A stretch of 8,382 nucleotides of DNA, from positions 1 to 8,382 of the forward strand of contig CAMKAP010000084.1 in assembly GCA_946410505.1 (NCBI GenBank). Reading direction: 5' to 3'. A program made the position numbers and the translations under genes. The number at the start of each line of letters is the position of its first letter. The stretch's first letter is position 1. Positions 1 to 6,153 of this stretch are shown here, in pieces. The DNA comes from an uncultured Clostridia bacterium (GTDB lineage Bacteria > Bacillota_A > Clostridia > Oscillospirales > Oscillospiraceae). The notes under the pieces are model-generated. The model did not search any database and was not told where the DNA came from. It saw only the letters and a list, made by a program, of their open reading frames with translations.

Positions 1-204
1 CGGGGCGTCCCCTTCATGGTGGTGACCCAGATGCTCGCCTCCATGGAGCACAGTCCCGTGCCCACACGGGCGGAGGTCAGCGACATCTGCAACGCCGTGC
101 TGGACGGGGCAGGCTCCGTCATGGTGACCGGGGAGACCGCTGTGGGCGACTACCCCATTGAGGTTATCCGCTATCTGGTCAATACCGTCCGCGCATCCAT
201 GTAA
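1..204 (+). CDS. Pyruvate kinase-type protein, 3' end of the gene (C-terminal domain absent)
   Basis: The gene is open at the left edge, with codons in phase from base 1 and a TAA stop at 202-204; 67 residues are visible. They match the last strands of the pyruvate kinase barrel: the VTQMLASM segment (the usual form is ATQMLESM, whose Thr is an active-site residue), PTRAEVSD, NAVLDGAGSVM and GETAVGDYP. The enzyme transfers phosphate from phosphoenolpyruvate to ADP in the last step of glycolysis. In textbook enzymes about 120 more residues follow here and form the C-terminal allosteric/tetramer domain. This gene stops about 15 residues after the GETA motif, and a terminator hairpin follows at once, so the short form looks natural rather than a sequencing break. 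The family assignment is firm. Whether it is the main pyruvate kinase or a short paralogue cannot be decided from this fragment, so no symbol is given. Confidence 0.88.
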   Translation, partial: RGVPFMVVTQMLASMEHSPVPTRAEVSDICNAVLDGAGSVMVTGETAVGDYPIEVIRYLVNTVRASM

Positions 205-215
205 AAAAAGCAGAC

Positions 216-246
216 AAAACCCTCCCGCCGCAGGCGAGAGGGTTTT
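216..246. terminator. Bidirectional intrinsic terminator between converging genes
   Basis: Bases 216-224 (AAAACCCTC) pair perfectly with 238-246 (GAGGGTTTT). An inner CGCC (226-229) / GGCG (233-236) stem closes a three-base loop, with one C-A mismatch between the two stems. The terminal A and T runs supply a U-tract in both directions, and a further A7 at 203-209 adds a U-tract for the minus strand. The hairpin sits between the stop of the pyruvate kinase gene (202-204) and the stop of the minus-strand gene (261-263), so it can end both transcripts. Confidence 0.85.
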
Positions 247-260
247 GGCGTTTAAACAGA

Positions 261-3200
261 TCAGAATTTCAGGAACAGGCTCGCGGCAATCACCGGAATG
301 GCCCAGAGGACCAGGTACAGCAGCAGAAACAGCACGCCCACCTGCCCTGCCGACAGGAAGCGGATGAACACGAGAAACACGCCGATCAGCGCGGAAAGCA
401 GGGTCACGATCAGGTTGAAGCGCGTAGCCAGATACATGCTGCGTCCGGTGTCGGCGGCAAGCGAGAGGGGACCGAGCCCTTCGCGGCATATGACGGCGGC
501 CACCGGCGCCTGGGAATCCGCCGGCGCCTCGGAGAGCTTGAAGCGCTCCGTATAAGGCGGGAAGTCGTAGCCGTCGGTCGCCACATCGAAAACCTCGCGG
601 AGCATCTCGGGGTTGACGTTAAAGTCCCGGATGGCGAACACCGGGTGCCGGCTGGAGCGGATCAGGCCCACCAGCGCCTTGCGCACCTGGGGCTGGCCCG
701 TGTATTTGATGTTGAAGATCCCGTAGAGGACGCCGTCCACTGCCAGCAGCACCGTGGTCTTGTCCACAAGCCGGTAGGGGATGCGCACGTTCATCAGGCG
801 CATCAACTCCGTGCCGCCGCAAAGGACCGTGCTGCCGTCGATGATGCCCTTCATTCCGCCGCCGGGAAGATGCTCAAAGTTGTCCACATGGCGCATGGTG
901 CCGCCGTTGCGGTTCATCAGCTCCGCAAAGGCAGGGGCGAGACCCGAGCCGGAGGCCAGGATCATGGTGCCGGCGTAGGAGAGGATCTTCTCCGGCTCCG
1001 CGTCGGCAAAGATGCGCACGGTGTCGATCTCAATGCTGCCCTCGGGGAAGAGATCCCGGTCGGTGATGATGAGGTTCTGGCCCCGGCCCACATCGCTCAG
1101 GCCGGACCAGCCGGCCAGCGCCGCGCCGCTGTAGAAGATGCGGTTGGAGCCGACAAAGTAGGGGAGCGTGAAGCACAGCAGCGAGCAGACGGGGACCGCG
1201 GGGACGAGCAGCGCGGTCAGAATGTACAGGAAGTCGCCGCCCGCATGCCGCGCGGCGGAGATGATGATCGCAAACAGCAGCGCGATGACCAGCAGTGCAG
1301 GAGCTGCGCGCAGGAAAGCCGTCTCGTCGGGGCCGGCCTCCTCGGTGCGGCGGACAAAGCCCGTGATGGGCCGGTCGGTCTTGAGAAGCGTGAGGCCCTT
1401 GCCCTTGAGGCCGCTCTCGCCGGTCACACTGTAGCAGCGCTTGGCGATGGAGGGCACACGCAGGGATTTGCGAAGACCCCGGGCTGCCAGGAGCGAGGAA
1501 TACAGCACACCCATCAGCGAGAGGCTGGAGAGCAGACAGAGCGGCATATGCGGTGTGCCGAAGGCATCCACCGCCACGGCCAGCGCATCGAAGCTGGTGA
1601 GCACGCAGCACAGCGCCGCCAGCGAGTCCGCACCGAAGCGAAGCCGCGCCATATTGATCGCCGCGTTTGTGATCACGTCCAGACTCAGCAGCATGATCCC
1701 GAGCTGCAGCGCAAGGCACATGGCAGCTGCCACGCGCACCGTGCGCAGCATACCGCTCACCGGCAGACCCAGGCTGATCCAGGCCAGCACGAACAGAAGC
1801 CCCAGTCCGATGCGGAAACGCAGCCGCAGCGAGGGGACAAAGGAGCCGTAGTGCTTGGAGGCGGCCGCGGGCGTCAGCTCCGGACCAAGATCCTCCCCGT
1901 CGGTGTCCATGGTGACGGAACCGACGGCATTCCCGCCGCGCAGGCGGTACAGAGCCCCGGTAATGAGGCTCGAAACATACTGGGTAAAGGAAGGAAATTC
2001 GCCGAGCTCCTCCGCTTCAACATCGGCGGCCTCGGCCTGATCCGGCCCGGCGCTCTCCCTCTCCTCCGGGATCGCATCGCCCACTTCCTCCGGCTCGGTG
2101 AAGGCGGAGAGATCCGGCAGGACCTGATCCTCGGCGGGGACTTCCTCGGGAGCATAGGCCGCGTCCGGAGCGTAGTCGGCAGGGGCTGCCTCGGCATCGT
2201 CAAAGGAGAAGCTGAAGTCTGCCTCTGTGGGCGCTTCCCGCTTTTCCTTCACAGGCTCTGCGGACGGGGTGAATACAACGGTATCCTCCGAGACCGGGGC
2301 TTCTACGCCGACTTCGGGCGCCTCTTCCGGGGGCAGCGCGGTGGAATACTCGCTGCGCGCCCGTCTGGCCGGCGCGTTGAGAGGACGCTTTTTCTCCTTG
2401 CGGCGGCTTCCGTTGAAGCTCATGATCCGCTGCAGCAGACCGGGGGCCTCCTGCGGCGCGTCGGGCAGATCCTCCTCCCCGGCGGTCCAGTGGTAAATCG
2501 GCGCGCTCTTCTGCACGGGCGGCGTGTAGTTTTCGTCCGCGCTCAGATCCAGTTCCTTGTCACCGAAGACCATCTTGCTCTCGTGGCCGCTCAGATTATA
2601 GCGCTCCGCCCCGGCATCCCGCTTCGCGGGCGCGGGCCGGGGAGCCGGTGTGCTCTGCATCCGGTCGTAGTCCTCATCGGTCAGAGAATTCATATAGCGC
2701 ATGGCCTCGTCGGCCATGGAAGACAGGGCGCTGATCTTTTCCCGGGAGGAGGCGACGGCGCTGGAGCCTGCGGCAAAGGCCGCGTAGTCCTCGGCACTGG
2801 CCTTCTGCTCCGGGACGCGCTCCTCCTTCTTCGGCGTGAAGAACTCTGCCGACTCGGCGGCAGGCTCCTCCGCGGGCTCTTCCACGGGCTTCTCGGCAAA
2901 GATTTTTCCGTATTCGTTCAGAATGTCTTCCAGAGAAAGGCTGACCTCCGCCGTCTCTGCCGTCTCCGTCACAGACGGGGCGGGCATTTCCGCCTCCGCT
3001 TCGGGCACAAACAGATCAGCGGGGATTTCGAATGCGCCGTTATCCTCTTCCGCGGGACCGGGCACGTCCGTATGCAGCTTTTCCGGTTCAAAATCCATAG
3101 GTTTCTCCGTTTCCGCGGCACGTCCGCGGCTGTTCTTTTTCGGGGCGGTTTTCGGCGCCGCGGCCCGGGCAAGCCCGGCTGAAAGCCGGGACCAGGAGCC

Positions 3201-3530
3201 CTGCAGCTTCTGGCCGATGTCGTTCAGCCTGAGGGGCTGCACCGTGGCCTTTGCCTTCGGGCGATCCTCCGGCACGGACCTCTCCTGCCGTCGGGGTGTA
3301 TTGCTCCTGCGCTCTTTCGGGCGGGGGGATGGAGGGGCGGAACGGCTGCGGGCATCCGCACGGGGCGGGGCGCTGCTGTGCCGGCTCCCGGCGGGACGGG
3401 GGGAGCTGCGCTCCCGCCGCACAGGCTCCGCCGGCACGGATGCGCTCTCCTCCTGGGCGTAAAACTCCCGCAGGATCTCGTCCACACTCATCGTGGAGGC
3501 TTCTATATCGTTGTAGAAGTCCAGATCCAT
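261..3530 (-). CDS. P1B-type ATPase-like membrane protein with lost catalytic motifs and a large disordered N-terminal extension
   Basis: 1089 residues; the ATG at 3528-3530 has a GGGGG ribosome site seven bases upstream. Residues 1 to about 565 are Pro/Ala/Glu-rich and probably disordered: an Arg-rich block (about 38-94), then a long acidic stretch. Eight hydrophobic segments follow at roughly 572-592, 598-618, 636-657, 662-683, 742-760, 767-790, 1038-1058 and 1063-1086. This is the 6+2 layout of heavy-metal P-type ATPases, with a soluble loop between the last two pairs. Segment 6 (PVCSLLCFTLP, 780-790) resembles the CPC..LATP ion-site helix. GAALAG (802-807) and the Gly-rich LPGGGMKGIIDG stretch (888-899) resemble the regions before the P domain and in the N domain. 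DKTGT is replaced by TDRDLFP (823-829), TGD by IRD (967-969), and no GDGxND is seen. Metal pumping by the usual cycle therefore looks impossible; the role is unknown. It lies 52 bases behind rlmB on the same strand, possibly in one transcript. The fold is likely; the function is unassigned. Confidence 0.85.
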   Translation of the reverse strand: MDLDFYNDIEASTMSVDEILREFYAQEESASVPAEPVRRERSSPRPAGSRHSSAPPRADARSRSAPPSPRPKERRSNTPRRQERSVPEDRPKAKATVQPLRLNDIGQKLQGSWSRLSAGLARAAAPKTAPKKNSRGRAAETEKPMDFEPEKLHTDVPGPAEEDNGAFEIPADLFVPEAEAEMPAPSVTETAETAEVSLSLEDILNEYGKIFAEKPVEEPAEEPAAESAEFFTPKKEERVPEQKASAEDYAAFAAGSSAVASSREKISALSSMADEAMRYMNSLTDEDYDRMQSTPAPRPAPAKRDAGAERYNLSGHESKMVFGDKELDLSADENYTPPVQKSAPIYHWTAGEEDLPDAPQEAPGLLQRIMSFNGSRRKEKKRPLNAPARRARSEYSTALPPEEAPEVGVEAPVSEDTVVFTPSAEPVKEKREAPTEADFSFSFDDAEAAPADYAPDAAYAPEEVPAEDQVLPDLSAFTEPEEVGDAIPEERESAGPDQAEAADVEAEELGEFPSFTQYVSSLITGALYRLRGGNAVGSVTMDTDGEDLGPELTPAAASKHYGSFVPSLRLRFRIGLGLLFVLAWISLGLPVSGMLRTVRVAAAMCLALQLGIMLLSLDVITNAAINMARLRFGADSLAALCCVLTSFDALAVAVDAFGTPHMPLCLLSSLSLMGVLYSSLLAARGLRKSLRVPSIAKRCYSVTGESGLKGKGLTLLKTDRPITGFVRRTEEAGPDETAFLRAAPALLVIALLFAIIISAARHAGGDFLYILTALLVPAVPVCSLLCFTLPYFVGSNRIFYSGAALAGWSGLSDVGRGQNLIITDRDLFPEGSIEIDTVRIFADAEPEKILSYAGTMILASGSGLAPAFAELMNRNGGTMRHVDNFEHLPGGGMKGIIDGSTVLCGGTELMRLMNVRIPYRLVDKTTVLLAVDGVLYGIFNIKYTGQPQVRKALVGLIRSSRHPVFAIRDFNVNPEMLREVFDVATDGYDFPPYTERFKLSEAPADSQAPVAAVICREGLGPLSLAADTGRSMYLATRFNLIVTLLSALIGVFLVFIRFLSAGQVGVLFLLLYLVLWAIPVIAASLFLKF

Positions 3531-3582
3531 GGTTTTTCCCCCAACCTGAAGCTCAGAAAAGCCCTCTCCTGCGGCGGCCTCT

Positions 3583-4350
3583 TCAGCGGCTGCGCTGGCG
3601 AAGGATCTCGTACATGGTGATAGCGGCGGCGGCAGAGGCGTTGAGCGAGCTGACGCGGCCCTTCATGGGCAGACTTACAATGAAATCACAGCTCTCCGCC
3701 ACGAGGCGGCCCATGCCGTCTCCCTCGGAGCCGATCACCAGCGCCAGCGGTCCGGTGAAGTCGGTGTGCCAGAGGTCCGACTGCCCGTCAGCCGCAGTGC
3801 CGTAGATCCAGAGCCCGCGCTCCTTGAGCTCCCGGATCACCGCCGGGAGGTTCGGAACGCGCGCAATGGCCATATGCTCGGCGGCGCCTGCGCTGGCCTT
3901 GTCCACGATGGCGGTCAGCCCTGCGCTGCGGCGCTTGGGAATGATGATCCCGTGGGCTCCGGCGCACTCGGCGGAGCGGATGATCGCGCCCAGATTGTGC
4001 CCGTCGCTGATCTCATCGCAGACGACGACAAAGGGCGTCTCGCCCCGCTCCTCCGCGATGGCAAAAATATCGTCCACACTGCAGTATTCCCGCACGGCGC
4101 ACACGGCGATCACGCCCTGATGGGCGTGGGTCTGGCTCATAAAGTCCAGCTTGCGCCGGTCGCACTCGACGACCACGATGCCCTTATCCCGGGCGGTGGA
4201 GGCGATGTGGCCCAGCGTCTTGTCCACATCGCCCTTGTTGATGAAGAGCTTGTCAATGGCGCGCTGCGCCCGCAGCGCCTCCATCACGGCGTTGCGCCCT
4301 TCTATGATCTCATTCTGAATACCCTGTTTGTCCGCTTTGCTGTTCTCCAC
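3583..4350 (-). CDS. rlmB: 23S rRNA (guanosine-2'-O-)-methyltransferase RlmB, TrmH/SpoU family
   Basis: This protein methylates the ribose of a conserved guanosine (G2251 in E. coli numbering) in 23S rRNA of the large ribosomal subunit, using S-adenosylmethionine in the cytoplasm. The N-terminal rRNA-binding domain opens with IIEGRNAVMEAL. The C-terminal SpoU knot domain carries the three family motifs: NLGAIIRSAECAGAHG, LALVIGSEGDGMG and SLPMKGRVSSLNAS, with the conserved Asn, Arg, Glu and Ser/Asn residues present. The length of 255 residues from the GTG at 4348-4350 is normal for the family. I chose this GTG because GGAGAAG stands just upstream. The ATG at 4363-4365 and the TTG at 4381-4383 have no such site, and the TTG lies upstream of the likely -10 box (4373-4378). 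Other TrmH-family 2'-O-methyltransferases are similar, so the exact target is inferred. Confidence 0.9.
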   Translation of the reverse strand: MENSKADKQGIQNEIIEGRNAVMEALRAQRAIDKLFINKGDVDKTLGHIASTARDKGIVVVECDRRKLDFMSQTHAHQGVIAVCAVREYCSVDDIFAIAEERGETPFVVVCDEISDGHNLGAIIRSAECAGAHGIIIPKRRSAGLTAIVDKASAGAAEHMAIARVPNLPAVIRELKERGLWIYGTAADGQSDLWHTDFTGPLALVIGSEGDGMGRLVAESCDFIVSLPMKGRVSSLNASAAAAITMYEILRQRSR

Positions 4351-4354
4351 GATA

Positions 4355-4361
4355 CTTCTCC
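4355..4361 (-). promoter_or_regulatory. Ribosome binding site that fixes the rlmB GTG start
   Basis: On the minus strand GGAGAAG is followed by TATC and the GTG start codon at 4350. The two upstream candidate starts in the same frame lack any purine-rich site. Confidence 0.65.
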
Positions 4362-4372
4362 ACATTAATCTA

Positions 4373-4401
4373 ATTATACTCAATTATCATAACACAAGAA
4401 A
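4373..4401 (-). promoter_or_regulatory. Probable promoter of rlmB
   Basis: A perfect -10 box, TATAAT, lies on the minus strand at 4373-4378 in an AT-rich gap. The hexamer 17 bases upstream (TTTCTT, 4396-4401) is a poor -35 box. Transcription would start near 4366 and give a leader of about 15 bases containing the ribosome site. The call rests on the -10 box and its position; the -35 is weak. Confidence 0.45.
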
Positions 4402-4495
4402 TTGCAAAAAGAAAGAGGGGTTTACATAAAAATATGCAAAATTCGCCCCGGTTCTTGCTTTCGGCAGAGTCTACCGCTGGCGTTTGGCAGCGCTC

Positions 4496-4524
4496 TTGCC
4501 CTGCGGTCCGCCCTGTGATAAAAT
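4496..4524 (+). promoter_or_regulatory. Sigma-A-type promoter of the aldo/keto reductase gene
   Basis: The -35 box TTGCCC (4496-4501), a 17-base spacer, and the -10 box TAAAAT (4519-4524) preceded by an extended-10 TG (4516-4517) form a good vegetative promoter. Transcription would start near 4531, leaving a short leader with GGGAGGG before the GTG start. The in-frame ATG at 4523 falls inside the -10 box and so cannot be the start if this promoter is used. Confidence 0.65.
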
Positions 4525-4541
4525 GAAAACATACAAATACC

Positions 4542-4548
4542 GGGAGGG
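4542..4548 (+). promoter_or_regulatory. Ribosome binding site that fixes the reductase GTG start
   Basis: GGGAGGG stands seven bases before GTG at 4556-4558. An ATG at 4552-4554 is closer but is out of frame with the protein. Confidence 0.7.
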
Positions 4549-4555
4549 ATCATGC

Positions 4556-5680
4556 GTGGAACCGAAGAAAAAACTGGGCTTCGGCCTGATGCGTCTGCCG
4601 CTGCTGGATGCGAATGATGACGGCAGCGTGGATCTGGAGACACTCAAGCAGATGGTAGACTGCTTTCTGGATAGGGGATTTACTTACTTTGACACGGCCT
4701 GGATGTACTGCGGCGGCAAGAGCGAGGAGGCCGCGCGGGAGGCTCTTGTCAAGCGCCATCCGCGCGACAGCTTCACCCTGACCACCAAGCTGCCGGCCTA
4801 TATGCTCCGAACCGAGGCGGACCGGGAATGGCTCTTTCAGGAGCAGCTGAGGCGCACGGGGGCAGGCTATTTTGACTATTACTGGCTGCATGACGTAAAC
4901 TCCCACACCATCCGCAGCTTTGATCGCCTCAAGTGTTGGGACTTTGTGCGCGAAAAGAAGGAGCAGGGTCTGGTGCGGCACATCGGCTTCTCCTTCCACG
5001 ACGGCCCGGAGCTGCTGGACATGGTGCTGACCGAGCACCCGGAGTTTGAGTATGTGCAGCTGCAGCTGAACTATCTGGATTGGGACAGCCTGGGCGTGCA
5101 GAGCCGTGCCTGCTACGAGGTGGCGGCGAAGCACGGCAAGCCCGTCATCGTCATGGAACCCGTCAAGGGCGGGACGCTTGCTAAGGTGCCGGAGCGGCTG
5201 GAGGCCCTGTTCCGCGAGCGGGAGCCGGAGATGTCGGCGGCCTCCTGGGCGATCCGTTTTGCCGCAAGCCAGGAGAATGTGATGATGGTGCTCAGCGGCA
5301 TGAGCAATATGGAGCAGCTTCTGGACAACACCGGCTATATGAAGGACTTCCGGCCGATGAACGCCGATGAGCTTGCGCTGATGAAGCAGGCGGCGGCGAT
5401 CCTCAATGAGAGCATCGCTATCCCCTGTACCGGCTGCTCCTACTGCACTGTGAACTGCCCTCGACGCATTGCGATCCCCAAGTATTTCTCCCTCTATAAC
5501 GCCGACATGCAGGAGATCGAGGAAAAAGGCTGGACGCCTCAGGGAAGCTACTATCAGAATCTGACGCTCCGCTTCGGCAAGGCCAGCTCCTGCATCAAAT
5601 GCGGCCGCTGCGAGGCCATGTGCCCCCAGCATCTGCCCATCCGCCGCTATCTGCAGGACGTGGCAAAGCATTTTGAGTGA
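4556..5680 (+). CDS. Aldo/keto reductase with C-terminal double 4Fe-4S ferredoxin domain
   Basis: 374 residues from the GTG start; the protein then begins EPKKKLGFGLMRLP, the usual first barrel strand of this subfamily. The NADPH-dependent barrel spans about 5-270 and keeps the catalytic tetrad: Asp46 and Tyr51 (FDTAWMY), Lys78 (TTKLP) and His112 (YYWLHDVN). The C-terminal part carries two CX2CX2CX3C motifs, Cys291/294/297/301 and Cys346/349/352/356, each followed soon by Pro, which fits two [4Fe-4S] clusters. The protein is likely a cytoplasmic oxidoreductase that couples NAD(P)H or ferredoxin electrons to carbonyl reduction. The substrate cannot be read from the sequence. This 'aldo/keto reductase plus ferredoxin' form is common in strict anaerobes, and the length is typical. 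It has its own promoter and shows no overlap with neighbours, so it is probably a single-gene transcript. The family is firm and the substrate unknown. Confidence 0.92.
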   Translation: MEPKKKLGFGLMRLPLLDANDDGSVDLETLKQMVDCFLDRGFTYFDTAWMYCGGKSEEAAREALVKRHPRDSFTLTTKLPAYMLRTEADREWLFQEQLRRTGAGYFDYYWLHDVNSHTIRSFDRLKCWDFVREKKEQGLVRHIGFSFHDGPELLDMVLTEHPEFEYVQLQLNYLDWDSLGVQSRACYEVAAKHGKPVIVMEPVKGGTLAKVPERLEALFREREPEMSAASWAIRFAASQENVMMVLSGMSNMEQLLDNTGYMKDFRPMNADELALMKQAAAILNESIAIPCTGCSYCTVNCPRRIAIPKYFSLYNADMQEIEEKGWTPQGSYYQNLTLRFGKASSCIKCGRCEAMCPQHLPIRRYLQDVAKHFE

Positions 5681-5701
5681 GCGGAGCAAGCCTTACCGTA
5701 C

Positions 5702-5730
5702 TTGTATTTTCCCGGGAAATATGCTACAGT
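5702..5730 (+). promoter_or_regulatory. Probable promoter of the lipoprotein/transglutaminase unit
   Basis: TTGTAT (5702-5707), a 17-base spacer and TACAGT (5725-5730) with an upstream TG (5722-5723) form a moderate vegetative promoter. Both hexamers deviate from consensus, which often goes with regulated genes. The perfect 12-base palindrome TTTCCCGGGAAA (5708-5719) fills most of the spacer and could be an operator. Confidence 0.45.
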
Positions 5731-5766
5731 ACATAAGATATTTCTAACTGCAAAGGGGAAAGCCAA

Positions 5767-6153
5767 ATGAAACGTGTGATATGCCTTCTGCTCTGCCTGC
5801 TGGCCGTTCTGGCGCTCTGCGCCTGCGGGAGCGCCAAGGAGAGCGAGAAGCCTGCCGATATGCAGTCCAGTCTGCCGGTGACCGCCGCTGCAGAGGAGGA
5901 GCCTGCGGAGAGCGAGGCGCCTGTCTCCGATGAGGCGGCTGCCGCCCGGGAGGCGGTGCAGAAAGCACTGAAGCTGAAAAACCGCCCGGTCTCCGAGCTC
6001 TATGATGCCATCGGCGAGCCCGAATCCGAGGACGCCGCTCCCAGCTGCATGGGCCCCGGCGAGGACGTGAACCTGTACTACGACGGCTTCACGGTATACA
6101 CTTATAAGGAAGGAAACGAGCAGACCGTGGTTGACGCGGAGGTGAACAAATGA
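5767..6153 (+). CDS. Small lipoprotein of unknown function
   Basis: 128 residues. The ATG at 5767 follows AAGGGG at 5753-5758. Residues 1-19 form a lipoprotein signal peptide: Lys2-Arg3, then a Leu/Cys-rich hydrophobic core ending in the lipobox LCAC, with Cys20 as the probable lipidated residue. An acidic, Ala/Glu-rich linker (about 24-60) leads to a small domain at about 60-125 with the segments VSELYDAIGEP, APSCMGPGED, LYYDGFTVYTY and VVDAEV. This pattern of a helix, a 'lG.P' turn and beta strands recalls small SmpA/BLIP-like folds, but I cannot confirm that. Cys94 is the only Cys in the mature domain besides the lipidated one. The stop overlaps the start of the next gene (ATGA at 6150-6153), so the two are probably translated together. 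The protein should sit on the outer face of the membrane. The export signal is well supported; the function is not known. Confidence 0.82.
   Translation: MKRVICLLLCLLAVLALCACGSAKESEKPADMQSSLPVTAAAEEEPAESEAPVSDEAAAAREAVQKALKLKNRPVSELYDAIGEPESEDAAPSCMGPGEDVNLYYDGFTVYTYKEGNEQTVVDAEVNK

Noticed and set aside
249..256. Palindrome GTTTAAAC next to the terminator
   Set aside because: An eight-base palindrome is too short to stand alone as a site, and no partner copy or gene start is nearby.
645..3182. 845-codon open frame on the + strand opposite the P-type ATPase-like gene
   Set aside because: It lies entirely antisense to a gene with clear membrane segments and family landmarks. Its product is a His/Gly/Arg/Gln-rich low-complexity chain with no domain, and long antisense frames are expected in GC-rich coding DNA.
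4351..4383. Longer N-terminus for rlmB (ATG at 4365 or TTG at 4383)
   Set aside because: No ribosome site precedes either codon, the TTG lies upstream of the probable -10 box, and GTG 4350 has GGAGAAG upstream.
4484..4555. Longer N-terminus for the aldo/keto reductase (TTG at 4484 or ATG at 4523)
   Set aside because: The TTG lies before the -35 box and the ATG lies inside the -10 box of a good promoter; the extra residues do not resemble the family, while GTG 4556 has GGGAGGG at good spacing.
4550..5689. 379-codon open frame on the minus strand opposite the aldo/keto reductase
   Set aside because: It mirrors the codon structure of the reductase gene, whose catalytic tetrad and eight cluster Cys are intact; the antisense product has no recognisable motif.
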